Assembly: GCA_032158295.1 (NCBI GenBank)
Contig: CM063258.1
Location: 13,615,703 to 13,679,702, forward strand
Length of the DNA stretch: 64,000 nucleotides
Source of the DNA: Pycnopodia helianthoides
Lineage: Eukaryota > Echinodermata > Asteroidea > Forcipulatida > Asteriidae
Reading direction: 5' to 3'
Under the pieces are notes generated by a model. The model was given only the letters and a program-made list of their open reading frames with translations, was not told the origin of the DNA and did not search any database. Made by a program: the position numbers and the translations under genes. Position 1 is the stretch's first letter. Every line of letters starts with the position of its first letter. Of the stretch, positions 57,185-64,000 are shown one piece after another.

Positions 57185-58221
57185 ATGTGGAATGCTACAA
57201 CCTCCCAGGACATGGAGCGGGTCACCGACGATCTGTACGCCGTGTCAGACGGCGTGCGGATCCTCCACGCCACGGCGATCGCCATCCTCGGCGCGACGGG
57301 AGCAATTGGCAACTTCCTGGTCATTCTCTCCATTGCGACCACCCCGGACCTCCGGACATCTCACAATCTCTGCATCTTGAACCTCAGCGTTGCTGACTTC
57401 CTTCTCTCCATAATCTCCGAACCCGTGTACTTTGTCTGCGTTGTCTTCAATCGCTGGCCGCTCACCCCGGTGGAGTGCCGCCTAGCAGTGAAAATATCCA
57501 TTCTTTTGATGAGTGTGTCGATTACAACGCTCGGCACAGTGGCGTTAAACAGGTTCATCCTAATTTCAAAACCAAATGTGTATAATAAATTTTGCAGCCG
57601 GAGAAATACCATCATCAACACTGTTCTCGTGTGGACGCTGGCAATCACCATGGTGTTTGTCATCGCCGAGTATGCTGCCCGCGTCGTGGCCAACTACAAC
57701 ACCGCCTTTGCGAACTGTGCCCTCGATCCTCTCGACCACAACACTCACGTTTTTATGACCATCGTGATCGTCTTGCTAATTGCCACACCTCTCCTTGTGT
57801 TACCTGCCCTGTATTACTTGATGTTCCGTGCCATCCGTGCGAGCAAGCGCCGAGTCCAGGTCATGCAGGTGGCCGTGTCGACCCCCAAGGTTGCTGCCGT
57901 CTCCCAGGGCGATAGCAGCGGACAGGGCCCGGTCGGCAAGGCCCGGCTACCCGAGCGCACCATCAGCAGAGAGGAGATCAGCATGGCGAAGATGTCACTA
58001 TTTGTCACCGTACTCTTTGTCGTCTGTTGGCTGCCATTATCAATCACATACGTCTTGGGTGGAGATACCCGGCGATTTTCCGAACTGGAAGATTCAGCTT
58101 TTTTCTCATCGTTCTTGGACCGGCGTTAAACCCATTCATTTACGCTTGGATGAATACGAAAATGAGGGAAGCATGTCTAAGACTGGTCAGATGCCAGAGG
58201 TGTCCACACAGAGCGGTTTAA
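57185..58221 (+). CDS. class A (rhodopsin-family) GPCR, frameshifted before TM7
   Basis: Seven-helix G-protein-coupled receptor read from ATG 57185, chosen because it opens MWNATT with an N-glycosylation site right before the first helix; an upstream in-frame ATG at 57128 is less likely. Frame 57185-58129 contains TM1 (GAIGNFLVILS, 39-49), TM2 (NLSVAD, 66-71), Trp91, Cys98 and Cys178 (the TM3-ECL2 disulfide pair), NRF at 122-124 in place of DRY, a ~50-residue third loop and TM6 CWLP (281-284). TM7, LNPFIYAWMN, continues in a different frame to a stop at 58219-58221. The break fits loss of one T in the six-T run near 58101. Read across it the protein would be about 345 residues. NRF/NRY at the end of TM3 is typical of melatonin-receptor-like, Tre1/moody and GPR84-like receptors, so a ligand cannot be assigned. 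It could be a real pseudogene or a sequence error. Confidence 0.88.
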
Positions 58222-58246
58222 ATGCAGTGTCTATTGACCGTAAAAA

Positions 58247-58440
58247 CCTACTTGGTAAAGAGCACTGGTGAGATGTTGATAGTGTCAAAATATTGTTAGA
58301 AACGACCCCCTTTGAAGAAATGTAGTTTTAGAGAAAAAGGTAATTATTCACCCAAAAATTGAATCTGAGAAAGGCTTCAGGATTACTACCTGTCAAGTAA
58401 TACTAATTCCTGAGATAATGAAAAGCTCTATTTGTAATGT
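58247..58440. mobile_element. TTAA element remnant (family A/C type) over the GPCR 3' flank
   Basis: CTACTTGGTAAAGAGCACTG and GAATCTGAGAAAGGCTTCAG match interiors of families A and C. It begins just after the GPCR stop. Confidence 0.5.
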
Positions 58441-58444
58441 GATA

Positions 58445-59280
58445 TTATTATTATTATTATTATTAAAGGTTTCTTAGGTCAATTTTGGCAAAAAAAACCG
58501 CACAATTTCACAACTCACAACAACGACGCCCAACTCACAGCCACAGCGCCCAACTTACAACCATGACGCACAACTCGCACGCGTTTGTGCGTCTGCCCTG
58601 TGCACAACTCTATATGGCGTTTGCCAACCAGCAGTGTCCGTACGCATGCGTGAATGTAATTAACATATTTCATGGGAAGAGTCTATTTATAATTTTAAAA
58701 AAATTGAAAAAGGGGCGGTTACTAACCGTATGCGTGCATAAAAAAACCAGAGGGCGGTTTCGAAAATGACCAGGTTCAACTATGAACTACAGCTATGAAA
58801 TCTTAAAAAACATGATTTTGCGTTATAATTTATTCGTATTTTGTTGCGATATATCGCCGTACCGGTACTTTATAGGCTAACACCGTAACAACATGATTTC
58901 TCATTGGCGAATATGAGCCATGCACCGTAGGAAACAGCCCCTTTGTTTGCAGTCATTGGTTTCTAGCAAGGCTTCGGCATCAAGGACGGTTTATATAGAT
59001 CCAAAAAAGAAAGGGTCACGGTGATTATTATTACAATTCCAATGGGATGCTACAGCCGAGTTTCTTCGCTTCCCCATTTTCTATTTTCAATGTGAACACC
59101 AAAAAACATCAAGGTTCTTTCCCGAATTAATTAACTTTTTGTTTTAATTAAATACCAATCCTTTGAGATTTTTTTTTCAATACTGAAAGCTTATACCTTT
59201 ATCAAATCTGTAAACAGCTGTTTATAATTTCTCGGGTAGGCCTAAGGTTCGGACTAAAATTGGAACAATCACCTTTAATT
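58445..59280. other. intergenic, no gene
   Basis: An ATT microsatellite at 58445-58465, then unremarkable DNA with small ORFs lacking motifs. Confidence 0.45.
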
Positions 59281-59282
59281 AA

Positions 59283-59500
59283 ATATCAAGTAATGAACCA
59301 CAAGGGAAACTGACTGGGTAAATTTCAAATAGTATGGGGTTGAACAAAGACAAAATGACTAGAGCGGGATTTGAAAGCTATCTAGCCCTATTGTTGGCGG
59401 TCTCAGGCTAGATAGCTCTGGTACGGTATTAATCCGGAGGTCGTTGGTTCAAATCCCGCTCTAATCAAATTTTCTTTGTTCAACCCCATACCACTTTAAT
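59283..59500. mobile_element. inverted dimer of the tRNA-like element
   Basis: Left arm has GACTAGAGCGGGATTTGAA (inverse T arm) and right arm GGTTCAAATCCCGCTCTA; ends AACCACAAGGGAAACTGACT on the left. The two tRNA-like blocks face each other. Confidence 0.6.
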
Positions 59501-59589
59501 TAAATACTCCAAACCGTAATCGCTTATATTATTGAAGAAGAACTTCGTGCATGATTGTGTCAAAGGTCTTAGATAGGTGTTGATATAAT

Positions 59590-59975
59590 ATTTTAATTTA
59601 ATATAATAATAATATAGTCTTATATAGCACACGTGTCTACTAATAAGATACTCAAGGCGCTTGAACAAACAGAAACATTTGATACACAGATCTTATAATT
59701 GTTTTAATATTATGAGAACAATTTTAGGAAGCACCTTATAAGGATTTACAAGGTGCGGCGCATTCAGCAGCCACTGCCAGAAACACCGGGGCAAACCCCT
59801 TCTCTTAGCGATAAGTGTAACTGGGTACTTTTACAGAAGCGTAACACAGCACACTTTTTTTTACGTCCCATCCGAAGGACGAAGCAATAATGGTTAAATG
59901 TCGTGCTTTTATACAGGACACAAGTGTCAAGACCGGGACTCGAACCCACACTCTGCTGATCTGTAATTTTGTTGA
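59590..59975 (-). repeat. tRNA-Leu SINE, head truncated
   Basis: Tail (ATT)n with ATATAGTCTTATATAGCACA at the left, body, and inverse B box CGGGACTCGAACCCACACTC at the right; the A-box part is missing. Confidence 0.7.
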
Positions 59976-60263
59976 CTCTTTGTATTTCAGTTGCTTGATA
60001 TGACCTCGAACAAAAGTCCGGATAGAACATTATATTGTTGTTGTTTCACCAAAACGGGATCCTGGCAATAATTAGCATAAGGTCCAACAACCATGCACAA
60101 ATTGCATTGTTACATGTCATTATTTTGTGCATACGCAAGCTGCTTTATGTTTTTCGCTTTGAAACAGCACCATCTACTACTATCTGTCAAAATTCGTACA
60201 GAGTAACAAAATTATTTACACACAATTATTGCTCTCTGCGAAAATTGGGTCATGCAACTTAAA

Positions 60264-60547
60264 GGTAGGGCATAGATTGTTTCTTGTTTTTTTGGTCAAC
60301 GTAAAGCTGAATTTTGGCAAAATTATGTTGAAAGATACAATAAAAGTTACATGTGAACGTTTCAGCTGAGAAAAACAGCAGAAAACTGTCGTGGTATTTT
60401 CACAAGAACGTCGAATCCATCCACGTTTAGCGAGATGGCAGCGGGTACCGGCCGCATCTCTAGCCGCAGCTTTCGCGAACGGGCACCCCTTAGAAATGTT
60501 TTTTTTTATGGACATTCATTTCTAGAGTGTTTACCATTCTATGGTTC
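60264..60547. mobile_element. family D element
   Basis: Follows TTAA 60260-60263, contains TACATGTGAACGTTTCAGCT and AGCGGGTACCGGCCGCATCT; stops at TTAA 60548-60551, which also starts the next element. Confidence 0.55.
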
Positions 60548-60551
60548 TTAA

Positions 60552-60911
60552 AGGTATTATACAGGATTGGTAGAGCTGACAAAACAGTCGCAAACAAAGT
60601 TCATGTTTTGTGTGATTAACCAGATACATGAAATAACAAACCTGTGAAAATTTGAGCTCAATTGGTCATCGAGGTCACGAGAAAATAGTGAAAAGAGATC
60701 TTATGTGTTTTCTGTTTTTCAAACATCGAGTTTATTATCGCGCGCGATAAAAACTATCGTTTTATTCATTTCTCAGAAACGATAGCATTTTAGGCAGAAA
60801 TATTTTAAAGAACCCTTTCTACCATTACTTACTTTTAATCATGTAAGTTATGTGTGAATCTGTGAACATTTGTGTTGTTCGATCTTACCAATAGTGTATA
60901 GGATAGGGCCT
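60552..60911. mobile_element. TTAA-flanked element, family B
   Basis: AGGTATTATACAGGATTGGT start, ends AGGGCC plus T-rich edge at TTAA 60912-60915. Centre TTATCGCGCGCGATAA is a perfect palindrome. Confidence 0.8.
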
Positions 60912-60915
60912 TTAA

Positions 60916-61295
60916 ATACACTGGACACTATTGGTAATTGTCAAAGACCAGTCGTCTCACTTGGTGTATCTCAACATATGCACAAAATAACAAACCTGTG
61001 AAAATTTGAACCCAATTGGTCTTCGAAGTTGTGAGATAATAATGGAAGAAAAAACACCCTTGTCACACGAAGTTGTGTGCTTTCAGATGCTTGATTTCGA
61101 GACCTCACGCGTGAGGTCTCAAAATCAATTCAAATATTTTATTGAGAAACTACTTCTTTCTCAAAAACTACGTTACTTCAGAGGGAGCCGTTTCTCACAA
61201 TGTTTTATACTATCAACAGCTCTCCATTGCTCGTTACCAAGTAAGTTTTTATGCTAACAATTATTTTGAGTCATTACCAACAGTGTCCAGTGCCT
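60916..61295. mobile_element. TTAA-flanked element, family A
   Basis: Starts right after the TTAA that ends the family B copy (ATACACTGGACACTATTGGT) and ends AGTGTCCAGTGCCT at TTAA 61296-61299. Confidence 0.8.
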
Positions 61296-61601
61296 TTAAC
61301 CTTATGAAACTGGTGACGAGCTCATATCAAACAGGAAGCAATTTTAGAGAACACAATTGATGCAGCTCTAGTAAACGATATCGCCTGTATTGTAGTCTTT
61401 GCAATGGTCCCTTCTTGCATAATATTATGGTTGTTTTCTCTGTACATTAACAATAATTATCCACTCTTCCTCTGTTATCATTTATAACATATTTGCCAGT
61501 GGCACTAATTATTTGTTATTCCAAGGAATCCGTTACTATATTGGGTCCGCCATTCACGTTGATAGTACCGAATTAGAGCATATTGCTACCTGGCTCTTTA
61601 A

Positions 61602-61977
61602 AGGCCGGGTATACTTTTGGTATGTTGTCGAAAACAGTATCCTCACATGGTGTATCCCAACATATAAATACAATAACAAACCTGTGAACATTTGGGCCCA
61701 ATTGGTCATTAAAGTTGCAAGAAAATAATGAAATAAAAAAAACACCCTTGTTGCATAGAATTGTGCGCTTTCAGATGCCTGAGAAAGGTTTCATGCATGA
61801 AGCCTTTCTCAGATTTAAATATTTTAGTAAGAATTTACCTCTTTCTCAAAAACGACATTACTTCAGAGGGAGTCGTTTCTCACAATGTTGTATACTATCA
61901 GCAGCTCTCGGGTACTCCTCACCGAGTAAGGATTGGTAATATATTTCTTGAGTAAATTACCAAAAGTATCCCCTGCC
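61602..61977. mobile_element. TTAA-flanked element, family C
   Basis: AGGCCGGGTATACTTTTGGT start, ACCAAAAGTATCCCCTGCCT end, TTAA at 61598-61601 and 61978-61981. Best full copy of this family. Confidence 0.8.
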
Positions 61978-61981
61978 TTAA

Positions 61982-62108
61982 AGGCCATGTCTCACACAGG
62001 GCAATTTACAGGCAGCTACTTCCAGGCAATCTCTAAGAAGAAAATTCATGTAATTTTAGTTGTTTTCAATATTTCGCCTGAACAGAATTGCCCTGTGTGA
62101 CATGGTCT
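61982..62108. mobile_element. 127-bp TTAA-flanked palindromic element, family E
   Basis: AGGCCATGTCTCACACAGGG start and its inverse at the end, TTAA 61978-61981 (shared with family C) and 62109-62112. Confidence 0.75.
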
Positions 62109-62361
62109 TTAACCTACAATAAATGGCCACAAGTGCATCGAAGTTATTTTGCCTCTGTTGGAACTATTTAACAAAAAGTTAAATATAAGAAGCCTAAATA
62201 ATTTTGTGTACACATGAACAGGATGTATAGCATTTCAATTTCCCCCAAAACCTTAAGATTGTCTTAATTCCAATTTAACATAAGGCCCATTCTTCGGTCA
62301 AGAATCACAAATAAACGCATCTTTTTGTTTCACTGTATCATTTCGTTGCCGTGACATTTTG

Positions 62362-63187
62362 TTAATTGTCAAAGCATGCGTCATTTTGCACCACTACGTC
62401 ATACGGGCGATCCAGCGGATCCAAACCCAGGGCTCTAGCCTCTTGCGCGAGTTGCCGTCGGAGGGCGGGCTTCATGGTGGGGCTCCGAGAAAAGATGTGC
62501 GTGCAGTAATAGAAACTTTCTCCTTTATCTGAGCAATTGTAAAGCACTGCATAAGACTCTCCGCCCACATCCATCTTTATAACGGTAAAGTCTAGGCTGT
62601 TAGAGAGCTTTAAAAATGAGAGAAGAAAGTAACAAGTCTTAGTCACGGTTATTTAGACTCCGGGACACAGAGAAGCATTTAAGGTTAAATGTCTAGTAAA
62701 TTGCCACGCTAGGTTCGCAACTTTGCACTGGCCGCCATCACGGAGATCACAATGGGAATTGTGGTACGCGCTTCCCAAAACTCCCAGCCAATGATGGGTC
62801 TTCCTTTTGGCCACAGCGAGGGCGCTGTTTTAGCTCGTGACGTGGTCTGCATGCAAGTGGTCTAGTTATGATGATTAAAAAGAGAAGCAGACTCGTTCAG
62901 GCGTTCAGGGTCAAAGGGCATGGATAGATCCACCCACATCCGGGTCACAATGATTCATAATTGTACCTTTTAAAAAGGAATTTACGCGTCCAGAGGTGCC
63001 GAGCCAAGAATAGGTCCAGCAAAACAGAAGTTAATTAAAAAGAAGCGTTTTGTAGGTTTGCTACAAGAGGAATATAATGGGTGAAATAAAAATGAAATGG
63101 TGTTGTACTCAGAAATACTCACTCGAGGAATTCGAGGGAAGAAAGTCTCGACCCACTTGCCAGGGGGATCCATTCTCTCTATGACAG
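62362..63187 (-). CDS. lipocalin / apolipoprotein D-like, C-terminal exons (partial)
   Basis: Two exons on the minus strand: 63123-63187 (ending in a GTGAGT donor) and 62362-62607 (acceptor after a pyrimidine tract, stop TGA or equivalent at 62362-62364). They join in phase 0. Translation runs VIERMDPPGKWVETFFPRIP, then SLDFTVIKMDVGGESYAV followed by LYNCSDKGESFYYCTHIFSR, and ends VVVQNDACFDN. A beta strand with 'YAVLYNC', a second strand, a SPTMKPALRRQLAQEARALG helix and a terminal Cys follow the apolipoprotein D/lipocalin C-terminal pattern (strands G-H, helix, Cys). The GxW-bearing first exons would lie past the right edge of the window. Family assignment is by pattern, not alignment; another small-ligand-binding secreted protein is possible. 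Confidence 0.58.
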
Positions 63188-63305
63188 CTACACATAGGAA
63201 GGGAGAAAAAGGTTGTCAAATGGTTGATCAAGTTGGGTGAGTTACGAGGTTAATAAGGTGGTCCGAACATGACGTCACACTTAGACCCTCGTGAATAACG
63301 ATAAT

Positions 63306-63505
63306 AGCAATTGTTACAGAGTGTGTCGTGGCCGAGCGGTCACGGACTCAAACTCTGGTGTTTCTGATCAGCAGAGTGTGGGTTCGAGTCCCGATCTTGA
63401 CTTGAGCAAGACACTTGACCATTATTGCTTCGCCCTTCGGATGGGGCGTAAAGCTGTATTCGTGTGTTGTGCAATGCACTACCAAGAACCCAGTTACACT
63501 TCGTC
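63306..63505 (+). repeat. tRNA-Leu SINE, 3'-truncated
   Basis: GTGTCGTGGCCGAGCGGTCA, variable arm, B box GGGTTCGAGTCCCGAT, body as far as AAGAACCCAGTTACACTTCG where the next element begins. Upstream of (5' to) the last recognised lipocalin exon, so intronic to that gene. Confidence 0.8.
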
Positions 63506-64000
63506 AGCGTTTTCACGAAGTAGCACGCTATGTGCTTAAGGATTTTTTTTTTTACATTTTAATTGTTTTACATTTCTGTTGATAATGCATGAAGACCTAC
63601 AATTCCATGAAGTTTCAAAGCTCAGACAGCTTTACTTTTTCAATTAAGCTATTGAGTGTTTTCGACTTTGGCACAATATTGTGGCATTTTTTGGTTTCAC
63701 GAAGTAGCACCCGACTTCTGTTTGCCATTGTAATACACGGCACGCACTCAAGTCAAAGTGAGGTAAAAACGTTTTCACGAAGTAGCACGCAACTTGTGTG
63801 AGCGCGCGCGCGCTGACCTAGTTTTCATGAAGTAACACAAAATGCTGTGTGTTTTAGTATAGGCGCGTGCTACTTCGTGAAAACGAAAAAAGACATATTT
63901 CGCACTTTTTGGTTTCACGAAGTAGCACGGAACTTCGCTCGTGTCTAATTAATTATGCAAATGCGTCATAATAAGATTAATTTTTAAGTTCAAGTCATCA
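63506..64000. mobile_element. element with TTTTCACGAAGTAGCAC motif array, runs off the edge
   Basis: Motif near 63511, 63695, 63770 and 63912 as direct copies, a variant near 63822, and an inverse GTGCTACTTCGTGAAAACG near 63868. Same layout and shared core as 39103-39639, with AGTAGCAC in place of AGAGCCAC. Confidence 0.65.

Noticed and set aside
57592..58271. Alternative-frame ORFs over the GPCR
   Set aside because: GC-rich coding DNA gives shadow frames; only the TM7 part of one frame is real and belongs to the GPCR.

Overview
The window looks like animal nuclear DNA, most likely from an echinoderm and possibly a sea star. Genes are split by GT-AG introns, intergenic DNA is AT-rich and crowded with short inverted-repeat elements and tRNA-derived SINEs, and the proteins are metazoan. 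The species call rests on the general look of the repeats and is an inference; I could not run a search.

Layout: 1-6.2 kb is repeat-filled (SINE relics, TTAA-flanked inverted-repeat elements, a LINE fragment). 6.2-10.1 kb (+) holds a five-exon DNTTIP2/FCF2-type nucleolar gene with a GC-rich minisatellite in its third intron. 10.1-21.7 kb has no gene I can support, only repeats. 21.7-45.6 kb (-) is one 24-exon gene for a USP20/USP33-type deubiquitinase, rebuilt from zinc finger to second DUSP domain (about 922 residues); its introns carry three tandem arrays and many mobile elements. 46-50.9 kb has no recognised gene. 50.9-51.3 kb (-) is an intronless H2A gene with an H2A.X-type SQEY tail. 51.4-57.1 kb is repeats, including two hAT-like elements with 8-bp target duplications and one of two copies of a palindromic composite element. 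57.2-58.2 kb (+) is a class A GPCR with a one-base frameshift before TM7. 58.2-62.3 kb is more repeats. 62.4-63.2 kb (-) holds the last two exons of a lipocalin-like gene that continues past the right edge.

The genes do not form a pathway. Each is a stand-alone locus with its own promoter, although USP20/33 (protein recycling), DNTTIP2 (18S rRNA processing) and H2A.X (DNA damage marking) are all broadly expressed types.

The least expected material is in the non-coding DNA: a 537-bp terminal-inverted-repeat element built around a repeated motif, ending 10 bp from a splice donor; inverted-repeat elements carrying tRNA-like promoters; TTAA-flanked elements abutting and sharing one TTAA; and a 71-bp tandem array whose unit contains part of the neighbouring splice donor. 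All are direct readings of the sequence; mechanisms are inference.
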